From the NCBI RefSeq assembly GCF_902459465.1, contig NC_047066.1, positions 10,481,047-10,545,046 on the forward strand: a stretch of DNA of 64,000 bases, in the 5' to 3' direction. Shown here in pieces: positions 53,692 to 64,000 of the stretch. A program made the position numbers and the translations under genes. The notes below the pieces were generated by a model. The model saw only the letters and a list, made by a program, of their open reading frames with translations. It was not told the origin of the DNA and did not search any database. This DNA is from Asterias rubens (taxonomy: Eukaryota; Echinodermata; Asteroidea; Forcipulatida; Asteriidae). Within the stretch, counting starts at the first letter, position 1. The number at the start of each line of letters is the position of its first letter.

Positions 53692-54780
53692 CTTTGAATG
53701 TTATTTGGAGAACAGTATGGCCCCTTCAGTGGCTTTACCAATCTTGGGACATCCTTTTTTTTAAATCTAAAAATGGCATCCTAATGTCTCGACTAAAAAA
53801 AATACCATTCTAAACAAAAAAAGTGTCAGCACAGTAGATTTTCAGCCCACACTCGTTCTTCTATAAAACCAAGTCTCGAGTAATAATCGGGTTGTTTTCC
53901 TGAGAAGTTAACAATCAAAAAGTCAATTATATCAAAATATTTGAACGGACCATCATATTATTTCAGTCAATTGAAAGGAAATGTCATAATATATTGCAGA
54001 AGGCCATATGTGGTGATAAGCAATTTGAAGGAGATTGACACCATTGTGAAAAAAAAAATCCTTCCACTTTTAAAAACTGACAGATACAAACCTTTAAAAT
54101 ATCATTTCCTTTCCTACCCACGCTTTGTCCTGTCTTTATTTTAGGTATGAGGTTGTAATTATGCTGGTACTAGGTAACATGATAGTGAAGCAACATTTTT
54201 GTATAAAAAAAGTGGCGCCTTTGTTGTTTATGTTTGCCACCCTGTTGATATCATCTGATCACATTGCATATAATTCACCCATGTAATGTTTGTTTCCTCC
54301 TGCAATATTGTCACCATGGTATAAAAAAAACAACTGTTGCACATGGTCTATGGGTTTACCCGAGAGGGGCAAATGGCACCCTCAGCTTTGGTGTCAATGG
54401 ACCGATCCAGCCTATCAATCAAACTGTGCGCGTTCACCCATTTGACCAATCACAGCAATGATTGTGGTAGGCCAAATTCGGTCATGCGTGCGCGTATATT
54501 TGGCACGCGCGGCAGAATCGTGCAGAATGTCATTGGGAGTGTTCATACACGTGTCTTGCTCACGTGCGCGGTGGGCGGAGCTTAATGGAAAGCCGCAACG
54601 GTCCATTACCCCCTCGGGTGTACAAAACACCATGGACCCTGTCACAGCGTGCACACATTTTATACAGCTATCCTACCCATTTTTGATCCGCAGTAAATTA
54701 TTCAGCAATATTTCATGCTGAAGCAGCACTATGAAACCGTGCCTGATGTGAAGGGCTTAGTTAAGTTACAACAACACCAT
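53692..54780. other. intergenic; a CpG-richer patch at about 54420-54620
   Basis: No exon recognised. The patch holds GCGCGTATATTTGGCACGCG and CACGTGCGCGGTGGGCGGAG. It could be a promoter-like patch or part of a decayed repeat. Confidence 0.35.
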
Positions 54781-54782
54781 CA

Positions 54783-54974
54783 AGCCCGGTTCATACTTCC
54801 TGCGAATGCCAATGCGATACGAATGTTGACGTCACAAATTCACAACGAATAATTCGCAGCAGTTCAACTCTGCTCAACTCACTTGCAAATATCGCTGCGA
54901 AAGGATGGTTGTGACATCAAATTCACGTCAAATCTGCTTCGCATTAGCATTCGCAGAGAGTATGAACCAGGCTC
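54783..54974. mobile_element. MITE-J copy 1
   Basis: AGCCCGGTTCATACTTCCTG mirrors AGTATGAACCAGGCT; GCGAATGCCAATGCGATACG mirrors CGCATTAGCATTCGC. Confidence 0.9.
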
Positions 54975-55638
54975 GAGTATATACATGTAACTTCTCTTTT
55001 AGTGTCGGCTAATTCCTCCTTCAATACTGAGTGATTTCATATTCCAGAGGATGCATCCCTGCCTAGTCTTCCGACTTTCTTGTTCCCTGCTCTTAATAAA
55101 ACCATAGCCAAATAACCGACAGCCATTATAAATCCTAGGATCTGATTTCAAAGAGCTGCTTAAAAGCACATAAAAAAGCCGAGCACAACAAAATCATGCT
55201 TACCAGACCATGGTTACCAACAAAAATTAGTGTTGCTAAGCAGATAATTTTTTTTAAAGCAATTTTTCTACTTAAGCAGCTGTTAAAATCAGTCCCTGGT
55301 ATCGGCTTAGATACATATATCCCATAAGCCTATTTTGCATTAGTTTACCCTTTTGCAACCTTTAAATACAATTCCTGGCAATAAAATACATGACAAAAAT
55401 GAAAAAATTTAATTCACATAGCTGCTTAACGACCAATGTTGTGCTCAATGCGTGAGTATCCATTATGTAGTGCATGCCACACTTCTAGTGCTTGCAGTAT
55501 GAAAATAAATGACATACACATGTAAAAATGCAATTCCATGCTGAGCTTGCAAGTTAGCCTTCTTTCTTCTTGCCAACCTGTGCAATACGTTGACGCTTTA
55601 AGCTAATTTTGTCTGCAATCAGCACAAATTCGGTGAGC

Positions 55639-56010
55639 ATTAAAGATGCTACGTCAGATTTTTGGCCGATTTGACCCAAAAATTTTGATTTAAAATTCAA
55701 TAGGTATTTTGATGGGGGTCGAGAAAGTTACAAGCTTTCATTTGAGCCATTGCTCGAAAAAGTCCGCCAATTATTAGTAGCAGTAAAATAAAGTGCTCAA
55801 AATTAGTTTTTGTCTGGATCCTGACAATATATCACGTGACCAATTCTTATGTGTTTTATAAGAAACGTTTAAAAAAATTGTCATGGTTCCTGACCAAGTA
55901 AAAGTTAAAAACAAAAATCGTTAGAGCGGGTGATACTCTTTGAAATACATTCACTCAAAAAAAAAAAAAAATTTAATGTTTGGGCCAAAAATCTGACATA
56001 GCATCTTTAA
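55639..56010. mobile_element. MITE-D copy 2
   Basis: TTAAAGATGCTACGTCAGAT and ATCTGACATAGCATCTTTAA at the ends; opposite orientation to 3918-4292 (GGGGGTCGAGAAAGTTACAA inside). Confidence 0.9.
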
Positions 56011-56780
56011 GCAGCGCTATGAAATTGGAGACAAAATGTCAAAGACCCGAAAAGTTGTCTCAAAGTTAATTTTTAAATACTTTTTTCAAAGTTCATTTTC
56101 AGAGGTTTTTTTTACAGTTGCAAAAATGAAAAAATGATAATACTTACATTTCGGACTGGTTTTGTATCAAAAACAAAAATATTGTGGAAGTACAACTTAA
56201 AAAAGTCAGCATTTTCGTTTCAAAAAGAAGCAACAAATATTGATATGAATATTCAGATAAATACATTGAATTTTGTATGTACAACTTTATTGTTTCAAGC
56301 TAACCATGCTTAGTCTGACGTGCATCAAGAAATGAGTCGTGGGGACCAGCCAAAAACACTAGACTTCACATCCAGACAGTGACTGGTACACTGGTTCTAC
56401 TAAGCTAACTTGTATATGCTTAGTAAGTTTTTGCTCCAACATCCTCAAGAAATAAGGCCTAGATCAGCCAAGAAAATATAACAATTTAAATAACAGTCGA
56501 ATACTAAATAATGTTTCTTAAAAAATATACAAAGATCCCGAAAATTGCAAATTGTGTGACGAAAAAAAAAAATCCCCATCAACATAGACTGTGGAGATGA
56601 TGTGACAAAAATTTAAGTAAATCCTTTTGGAAAAACATGTGACTTGAAACCACCTGAACAATTTCATAGAGCTTTTAAAGCACAAACAAATTGCTTAGCA
56701 CAGCAAAACCTTGCTTACGTTTTGCTTAGCAGTATTTGATTATTTCTGCTTTGCAGCTTTATGGGATTGTTTTGTAGTTA
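56011..56780. other. intergenic, nothing convincing seen
   Basis: AT-rich. A TTTCATAGAGCTTTTAAAGC to GCAGCTTTATGGGATTG palindromic piece near 56670-56770 belongs to the MITE-E-like group. Confidence 0.4.
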
Positions 56781-56947
56781 AGCCTGGTTCATACTTCCTG
56801 CAAGTGCAAATGCGATACGTATTTTGACATCACAAATTCGCAACGAATAATTTGCATAAGTGGAAATATGCTGAACTCCTGCGAAACATTCACTGCGACG
56901 TCAAAATTTGGTTCGTATTTGCATTCGCATGAAGTATGAACCGGGCT
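56781..56947. mobile_element. MITE-J copy 2
   Basis: AGCCTGGTTCATACTTCCTG mirrors ATGAAGTATGAACCGGGCT. It lies 1.8 kb from copy 1. Confidence 0.9.
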
Positions 56948-57458
56948 TTAGTTAGATGACACAACTGCCGTAAACAAGAGACTTGGAATCAATGCATTTC
57001 TGAAAACCACTCTTGCACCTTCTTGTGCGGTCACAGTCTCAGTAAACAATAGTATCTTCCTTAATTACTCACAACCGACAGAAAAGTTCAAAAATATAGT
57101 TCTTAAGTAGTATTAGTAGCTTCCCAACTTCCAGAAGACGCAACATTTGTCAAAAACTAGTCACTAAGTTACGCAAGACACACACACGTTAGAAAATGAA
57201 CAAAGAAAATAAATCGTTGAAAAACTTTTCAAAAGTTGACTGTCCTTCTGCTGTTAATAGAGACCTGGGTAATTGTTTGTTAAATAGGATATTAGAAGAC
57301 TCATCCACGTGTCAAAACTCCTCCGTCCTGCCATATTTGTTGGGTTCCCCGTAGCTCCATGATAAAGACAACACAGTACGTAAGAGGTGAACAGCCTATT
57401 CACAGTAAGCCTCTGTTTTTGGTATTACATAATATCGAGAAGCAATGAACAAATCAGG

Positions 57459-57990
57459 GCACACAAGCGTTTCCATAAAAGCCATGATACGAGCTTGCCA
57501 AATTAATGATTTTTGAAGACTGTGGCGCTTAATTCCATGAGTTTTCCTCCAAGATAGTCGCACCACTAACACTTCGTAGACTTCAATGGCTTGGCAAATC
57601 AGATCACACAAGCGTTTCCATCAATGCCATGATGGGAGCTTGCAAATTAATGACTTTTGAAGATTGTGGCGCATAATTCCATGAGGTTTTTTTTCCAAGA
57701 GAATTGCACCACTAACACTTACTAGATATCCTAGCACACAAGCAATTCCATAAATGCCATGATTGGAGCCTGCCAAATTAATGGTGACTTTCGAAGAATG
57801 GGAACCAAAAATTCCACTAGTTTTTCTCCAAGATAGTCAAACCACTAACACTTACTAGACTTCAATGGCTTGGCAAATCGGATCGCACAAGTGTTTCCAT
57901 CAATGCAACAATGGTAGCTTGCCAAATTAATTATGGCTTTTGAAGATCGGGAAACCAAAACCACAAGTTTGTCTCCATAATATTTGCACC
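57459..57990. repeat. four diverged repeats of about 130-150 bp downstream of Mondo
   Basis: Units begin at CACACAAGCGTTTCCAT-type sequence at 57459, 57605, 57733 and 57886. They share GCTTGCCAAATTAATG, TTTTGAAGA and CACCACTAACACTT. The first lies about 150 bp beyond the last unit's end from the Mondo stop, so the array may be part of the Mondo 3' UTR; that is inference. Confidence 0.8.
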
Positions 57991-58016
57991 ACTACCACTT
58001 CCAGACTTGTTGGTGT

Positions 58017-58034
58017 GGGGGGGGGGGGGGGGGG
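58017..58034 (+). repeat. poly-G tract
   Basis: About 17 consecutive G just downstream of the Mondo stop codon (minus strand: poly-C). Confidence 0.9.
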
Positions 58035-58138
58035 CTAGGTGAAGTCTCCAAACTTGCAGTACTAATGGACTGGAACCCGCAAGAGTCCAAGCTGGCAATA
58101 ATCTCGGACTGGAGCCAGTGAGTGCGTTTGATGCTGAT

Positions 58139-61100
58139 CTAGATCTCGGTCTCACTGCCTCCTTCTGTTTTTTTGTTGACAGCCTCTGCAGCCTGACGAG
58201 GTACCTCTGCTGGATCAGTCAGAAATGACGTCGTGCGGATCAGCACCGTCAGGGACGACAACACAGCTGTCAGATAGAAAGAACCAAGTCACATTGAGCA
58301 TCAAGAAAATAATAAGTACTTGGGCAGGTGCAAACCATACCAACTAAATAAATTAAAAATTTGTTTTTTTAAACTTCCGACACGTTCCATTGCATCAAAT
58401 TTGTTCCCACATTTCTAGATATTCAGAAAGACATTTATTTTTTAAATACTCTTTTCCAGTGAAAGTGTCTGAAGAAATAATGCCATATAACATAAATCAG
58501 TACATTAACAAGAGGCACTGACTGGGTTAAATTAAACAAATAACTTGGGTTGTGCGGCTTCTGACTGGCACCCCGAACAGATTTACAGTCAAAATAGGGA
58601 GACGGCCATCATAAGGCTAGTGGATAGCTCGCAAATCTGGAGGTTTAATGATGAAGTCCCCCTTTAGTAAATTTGTCTTTGCTCAAATTTTTTTTTCAAA
58701 AATGAAGGATAGTAGTATTATAACAAGAAAAACATGGTATATTGTCAACTGAGGTCATTTATTGCCTGTATACATCTGGTTTAAAGGCAGTGGACACTAT
58801 TGGTATTGAGCTCAATAGGTCATCGAACTTGAGAGATAATATTGAAAGAAAAAATACCCTTGTCACACGAAGTTGTGTGCGTTTAGATAGTTGATTTCGA
58901 GACCTCAAGTTCTAAACTTGAGGTCTCGAAATCAAATTTGTGGAAAATTACTTCTTTCTCGAAAACTATGGCACTACAGAGGGAGCCATTTCTCACAATG
59001 TTTTATACCATCAACCTCTCCCCATTAATCGTCACCAGGAAAGGTTTTACGCTAACAATTATTTTGAGTTATAACCAATAGTGTCCACTGCCTTTAAGTC
59101 GACATTCCTATATTTCTTATACCTGTGCTCGAAATAAACACGGGTTTGCATGCAATTCACATTCAAGTATCTCTGTGTAGAATGGTCTGAAGAACAAAAT
59201 TTCTTCGTACACTTTTAGGGGGAAGAAAGGGGGTATTAAATACTGTATGGTTTGTCAATCTTTGTGCGCTAAAGTGTTGATAATTGTGATCGACGCCCTA
59301 GTGGTGAGACTTACTCGGTCTTAAAGCTGGAAGGGAGCAGTATTGGTCCAGCCATGAGATGACCGTTTTGCACAGCTCTTCAGTGTTTGTGGTCGAGACA
59401 GACGTATTGTAGGATTCAAATAAAGGGCGGATGATAATGCTGAACTGTTGAAACCAATGAGTTAAGGATAAATAAATCTGCAATATCTTGATGAAAACAA
59501 AACGATAACCCTACCTAGGGGTTTCCCTCAACTTTCTTTTTCACTCGCCGGCCGGACGAGTCAACCAAAATTTTGGGTCGCCTGAAAGTTTACTAGCGTG
59601 TACATAATAATGCACCCATAATGAACCGGTGAAGTTCCTTTTTTGACGATCTTATCACCTAATTTCTGCCCATAAGAAAGACTTTTTTTTCATCAACAAG
59701 CATTTTCATGGATTCAGGATTTGAGCATTGGTTGTATAAAAATTCCCCAAAAATGACCCAACTTTAAATGGAAACGTATATGTTTGGTAATCACTCTTTA
59801 AAAACACCTGGAAGTGGTATTTTTTCAAAATAAAGCCTTTGTCACTGATATATGTGTTTTGATGAGTGGAATGTGAATAAACAGTTAACTAAGGTTTTAA
59901 AAAATCAGTTCTTATGTTATTTACAAATTTAAGAGTAGACCCTGACCCGAGAGGGCGCTGTTCGTGACGTCAATCGAGGCAGACTTTGCCTTTAATGCGT
60001 AGAGTAAACACAATTGCAAAGTACATGTACGGACCAAGTCGTGAGTTTGTACGTTTCAAAAAAAAAATTGTTTGTGTGTTTTCCGGCAATGCCGACCAGG
60101 TGTATTGCTGCTGAATGCAGAAAAACACTTTTTGAAATGTACCAACTCACGACTTGGACGTACAGGTACTTTGCACGTGTGTTTACTATACGCATTGCAG
60201 GCAAAGTCTGCCTCGATTGACATCACAAAAGGGGTAGGCGGAGTCAGCCCCCCAAACAAATACATATTTTTTAAACATATAAATCGTGACAAACAATTAC
60301 TAAAAAAATTGTTTTATTGTTCGTAAGCACATACTCTTTTGTTTGAAAGAAAAAAAAATTCTATTTCCAGGTGACTTTAAAGTAATGCCAATAAAAGGTA
60401 CAGCAGCTTTTTGATAGTATAAAACATTTTGAGAATCATTTTTCTCTGGTTAAGGAAGAATGTATCAGTTTTTATCCCCATCAATTTGAATCTGAAAAGC
60501 ATTACTGACAGTACTGACAGTAATGCTCTTTGTGTATTCCAACTACGGACTGTCTTTCTGCATGGACATAATCGCCAAAGACTTTGTGCGATATCCCAAA
60601 AAACCATACTCCCTTTTGAAATGAATTGTTCAGAGGTTAGTTTTATTTTATATATCTAAATTTTATGTAGGATTAAAACAATCAATTGGTTCCAAAAACC
60701 AAGGATACACTTTCCCTTTAAGCTCAGAATTCTTTAAGTAAACTTTCTGCTTTTGAGACAATTTCGGAAATGTTTCAAAATAACTCAGTACGCAGTCATG
60801 AGTTTTGATTCATCTCGGTAAAAAGCGCCCACATTTTTTCTTGCTTCTCGATCGCTTTGGAGAGCGTGTTTCTATAAAAAGGATACAATCCAGAATTTCC
60901 AGTTGTGTTTTGTCCTTTCTCTGACGTAGTCATCAAAGACATCTCTCATGTGATCTGATCTTTGCTGTGACAACGTCACACCACTTGCCGGGAGCTGGTT
61001 CTGACTCTCACTGTAAAAAAGAAAAAGTAGCAAAAAGTTTTAACGTTTGCACAAGGAAGTCCAAACAATAGAAGAACAATGAGACTTCCTTGAGTTACCA

Positions 61101-63019
61101 CAGCGATAAACACATGCGTCAGTTTGTGTGGTACATCTCTATTACGTCTTTTAAAGGCACTGGACACTATTGGTAATTACTCAAAAAAATAATTGTTAGC
61201 ATAAAAACTTACTTAGTAACAAGCAATGGAGAGCTGTTGATAATAAAAAAAACATTGTGAGAAACCGCTCCCTCTGAAGTAACGTAATAATAAATAATGA
61301 AATACTTCAGCCCCAAAGGCTTTTTTTGGTATCTGAAGGCACACAAATTTGTGCAACAAAGGTTGTTTTTTATTTGATTATTGAAGATTCTCTATGAAGT
61401 TTAGCCAATTGGGTGCTTACTTAATTGATGCTTGTAGTCCATTGATCTGTTGTTGTAGGACATCGATCTCTTCCTTCACTTTAGCTCGCTCTGCTTGAAC
61501 CTTCTTCAGGTACTCAATTCCTAGGTAATAAAATACACCAATTTTAATTTGTTTTCATAAATACATATAGTTTTAAACTACATGTATATTAAACTTAAAG
61601 GCAGTGGACACAATTGGTAATTACTCAAAATAATTATTAGCATAAAACCTCATTGGTAACGAGTAATGCGGAGAAGGTGATAGTATAAAACATTGTGAGA
61701 AACAGCTTCAGCGTAGTTTTTGAGAAAGAAGTAATTTTCCACGAATTTGATTTTGAGACCTCAGAATTAGATTTTGAGGTCTCAAAATCAAGCATCTAAA
61801 ATAAAAGCACTCAACTTCATGTGACAAGGGTGTTTTTTCTTTCATTATTATCTCGCAAGTTCGACAACCAATTGTTATTTTATGCATATTATGTTGAGAT
61901 ACACCAAGTGAGAAGAATCCCGCACACGTAAAGCTCAATATGGTTGGGACCAACTTGGACCCAGAAGTTAGAATATACACCACTTGCACAGTCTACTGTC
62001 AAACCTACCTTTCTGTAGCATGGATGCTTTGCTGACCTTAGCGTTTGGGTTCTGACTCAGGGCTGGGATGAGCTTGTGTAACGTGTCAAAGCCAGACTGG
62101 AAGAGAATGAACATAAAGGATTATTTTTTCAAATTCTACTCATAAAGGATTTAATCACTTACTGGTTAAAAAGAAATAAATTAAAATATGAACAGGCATG
62201 ACAAACCAGTAGCAAAATTATTAATTCAAAATAAATAAAAATCCTCATTGCGGTCCGAGCACAACAAAAATATACACCTGACCACTGAAAAAGGGTTTCA
62301 AAGAATTTTTGGTGCTATGGCCTACATTCCAGGCAGCTTAGGGTCAGAAAATTACTGTAGTTAGGAAGTGAGGGTAGTTTATCAACAGCAAATCGTGTCC
62401 TAGCGATTAAGAGCACTGGACTCAAGCTCAGGGGCCGATTTCATAGAGCTGCTTAAGCAAAATATTTGCTTAAGCACGAAAATGGCTTGCTTATTTTACA
62501 CATGTTACTGGCCACAATTTCATGACATATACATTCCCTGTGACTGGTATTTAGCTGTTGTTTACTTAGCATATCAATTGAGCGGAGTCTTGGCCGGTAA
62601 TCTGATTTTACTAAGCAAGGATTTTTTCGCTTAAGCAAAATTTTGTGCTTAAGCAGCTCAATGAGATTGGGCCCTGGTGTTTAAAGCACCTTGAGGGTCA
62701 CTGAGTAACGGATATGAGTGCTATATAGACGATGTGAACCATGTTTACATTCAAACCGCCCTCTGTTGACAAAACACTGTACACGTCATGTTTCGCCAGG
62801 CAAAAAGACGTGTAGTCATGGTAAGATTGCGTGTACTTTCTAGCTGCCAAAACACAAAGGTTTTGCCTGGCGGTAACCGCGCGAATCATGTTATGGCATT
62901 TGAGAGACGTCAGAGGTCACATCGTCTATAAGAAGCCACTATTATTATTATTGTTAACATACCTTGATATTCACTCGTCTTTTCTGCTCAGCTGATATGT
63001 GCATGTCTATCTTCAAACC
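58139..63019 (-). CDS. MLXIP: Mondo-type bHLH-leucine zipper factor (MLXIP/MLXIPL family), 3' six exons
   Basis: Coding exons in transcript order: 62963-63019, 62009-62096, 61421-61520, 60887-61010, 59315-59444 and 58139-58266, ending in TAG. They encode the last 208 aa, and phases close throughout. The basic region HISAEQKRRVNIK has the His-Glu-Arg E-box contacts. It is followed by helix-loop-helix (GFDTLHKLIPALSQNPNAKV, SKASMLQK) and a zipper (EYLKKVQAERAKVKEEIDVL). The C-terminal dimerization/cytoplasmic-retention domain includes RDVFDDYVRERTKHNWKFWI and WLDQYCSLPALRP, then FLTDPAEVPRQA. Mondo proteins pair with Mlx, shuttle between cytoplasm and nucleus, and switch on carbohydrate-response genes when glucose-6-phosphate is high. 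The glucose-sensing N-terminal part is not in the window, so MondoA- versus ChREBP-like status cannot be judged; invertebrates usually have one gene. The residues rule out Mlx itself, which lacks the LPALRP type ending. Confidence 0.94.
58783..59098. mobile_element. MITE-A copy, reverse orientation, shortened
   Basis: TTAAAGGCAGTGGACACTAT then directly TTGAGCTCAATAGGTCATCG (the first 80 bp are deleted), ending GTGTCCACTGCCTTTAA. It lies in the last Mondo intron. Confidence 0.87.
59965..60225. mobile_element. palindromic element with a THAP-like start inside
   Basis: Arms of about 85 bp: GACGTCAATCGAGGCAGACT mirrors AGTCTGCCTCGATTGACATC, and GTACGGACCAAGTCGTGAGT mirrors CTCACGACTTGGACGTAC. 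Between them, from 60089 on the plus strand, is MPTRCIAAECRKTLFEMY, which recalls the first residues of a THAP zinc finger. The frame runs straight into the right arm and has no further THAP residues. It sits in Mondo intron 4. Confidence 0.72.
61154..61370. repeat. MITE-A copy, forward orientation, 3'-truncated
   Basis: TTAAAGGCACTGGACACTAT to GCACACAAATTTGTGCAACA; about 50 bp before the Mondo zipper exon end at 61421. Confidence 0.82.
61596..61918. mobile_element. MITE-A copy, forward orientation, 3'-truncated
   Basis: TTAAAGGCAGTGGACACAAT to GATACACCAAGTGAGAAGAA, lacking the right terminal repeat. It lies in a Mondo intron. Confidence 0.85.
62433..62680. mobile_element. MITE-E-like copy 3 (palindromic)
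   Basis: GGGCCGATTTCATAGAGCTG mirrors CAGCTCAATGAGATTGGGCCC type sequence. CTTAAGCAAAATATTTGCTT and TTAAGCAAAATTTTGTGCTT lie in the arms. It retains the GTATTTAGCTGTTG centre of 22177-22420. Confidence 0.8.
62724..62930. mobile_element. MITE-H copy 2
   Basis: TATAGACGATGTGAACC and AGGTCACATCGTCTATA enclose sequence matching 25859-26073 in the same orientation (CGTCATGTTTCGCCAGGCAA). It is 33 bp from the end of the Mondo basic-region exon (62963). Confidence 0.9.
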
Positions 63020-63065
63020 CTGAACATTAAAAAAAAAAAGTCTAAAAAGAACCCATCTCAGCTTA

Positions 63066-63860
63066 AAGGGTCTGGGTACTTTTTAAACAATGTCCAGAGA
63101 TTTACATAAAACTTAAAACAGTTTGAAAAAAATTATAGTAGAAAGCTTCCCTTAAATTATTACTTACTGAGGTGATGTATTTTTTACGAAATGAGTAAAA
63201 CAATGTCACAAAAATTATTTTCGTCTCAGTTTTAGCATGTAAAAACGTGTAAAACAGTTATGCTATGAGAGATGTTATAAGAGTTCTGCTATGTTATGAT
63301 ATAATATCATAACTGGTTAAGGGGTCTATGCAACTTTTGTAGGACAAAAAACACAATATCCTCAGATTTACACTAAACTTACACAGTTTGAAGATAATGA
63401 TTGTAGAAAGCTTCCCTGAAAATACTACGTGATGAGGTGCTGTAGTTTTTGGGAAATGAGTAGAACAATGTCATGAAAATTATTTTAATCATTTACAAAC
63501 GTATTTTCATGACATTGTTTTACTCATTTCTCAAAAACTACAGCACCTCAGTAAGTAATATATGAAGGGAAGCTTTCCACTATCATTACCTTCAAACCCT
63601 GTAAGTTACATGTAAATCTATGGACATTTTGAAAAAGTACCCAAATCCTTTAATATGTTTTTTTTACATGCTAAAATAATTTTCGTCTCACTGAGACTAA
63701 AATTATTTTGTGACTTGTTTGACTCATTTCTCAAAAACTACATCACCTCAGCAAGTAATATATATTTGAAGGGAAGCTTTCTACTGTCATTATCTTCAAA
63801 CCGTTTAAGTTTAATGTAATCTGTGGACATTTTGAAAAAGTACCCGAATCCTTTAACTAC
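63066..63860. repeat. cluster of four MITE-F arms in alternating orientation
   Basis: Arms at about 63066-63240, 63325-63480, 63490-63650 and 63655-63860 share AAGCTTCCCT, TGAGGTG(A/C)TGTA, GAAATGAGTA and AATGTCCA. Neighbouring arms are inverted, so the region can fold into two long hairpins. It starts about 45 bp from the Mondo exon at 63019. No further Mondo exon is seen to the right. Confidence 0.78.
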
Positions 63861-64000
63861 AGGATTTCCAGTAAACACACAAACATTGCGCTTGCAACTA
63901 ATAATATCCCAGTGTGAACAACAATGCAGTATTTGACATATACAGATATTCTTAGCGCCTAATTACAAATAACAAGAATCACAAGAAAACTTGTAGATAA

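Overview
The window reads as a piece of an animal nuclear genome. It has AT-rich, intron-dense DNA, four multi-exon genes of ordinary metazoan type, and introns and spacers filled with many small inverted-repeat elements, tRNA-derived SINEs, microsatellites and one minisatellite. Gene content (RAD1, a CARF-like factor, an SVOP-family carrier, Mondo) fits a bilaterian. The repeat landscape makes me think of a marine deuterostome, most likely an echinoderm such as a sea star or sea cucumber; that is inference from impression and was not tested by a search.

All four genes lie on the minus strand, so they read right to left. (1) 58139-63019: the last six coding exons of a Mondo-type bHLH-leucine-zipper factor (MLXIP/MLXIPL family); its 5' part is off the right edge. 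(2) 20221-34905: a complete or nearly complete SVOP-like major-facilitator transporter in 13 exons (573 codons before an unresolved C-terminal tail). (3) 9568-16517: a CARF-like transcription factor in 6 exons (441 aa), with a GC-AG intron. (4) 910-7493: RAD1, the 9-1-1 checkpoint clamp subunit, in 8 exons (282 aa, the same length as human RAD1). Exon edges were placed by hand from splice consensus, reading-frame continuity and family resemblance; every internal exon phase closes. One further exon (47721-47812) resembles the end of a second MFS carrier, but I found no partner exons.

The four genes have no obvious joint function. The carrier and Mondo are neighbours here, and their vertebrate relatives also share chromosomes (SVOP with MLXIP, SVOPL with MLXIPL), which suggests old linkage.

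The rest is mobile DNA. The dominant family, called MITE-A here, has more than 25 full or partial copies of up to about 390 bp in both orientations. Its terminal inverted repeats (AGGCAGTGGACACTATTGG) are flanked by TTAA. Several unrelated short families share TTAA flanks. Elements are nested: a Tc1-like relic inside a fold-back element (FB1) inside a MITE-A copy near 11-13 kb, and a MITE-A copy inside MITE-E near 46 kb. Several copies lie within 8-35 bp of splice sites. The most notable single observation is a 72-bp in-frame triplication of the RAD1 exon 3 acceptor. I found no operon-like, CRISPR-like or otherwise new multi-gene system; what is unusual is the repeat and splice-site architecture. 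MITE names are local labels used only in this report.
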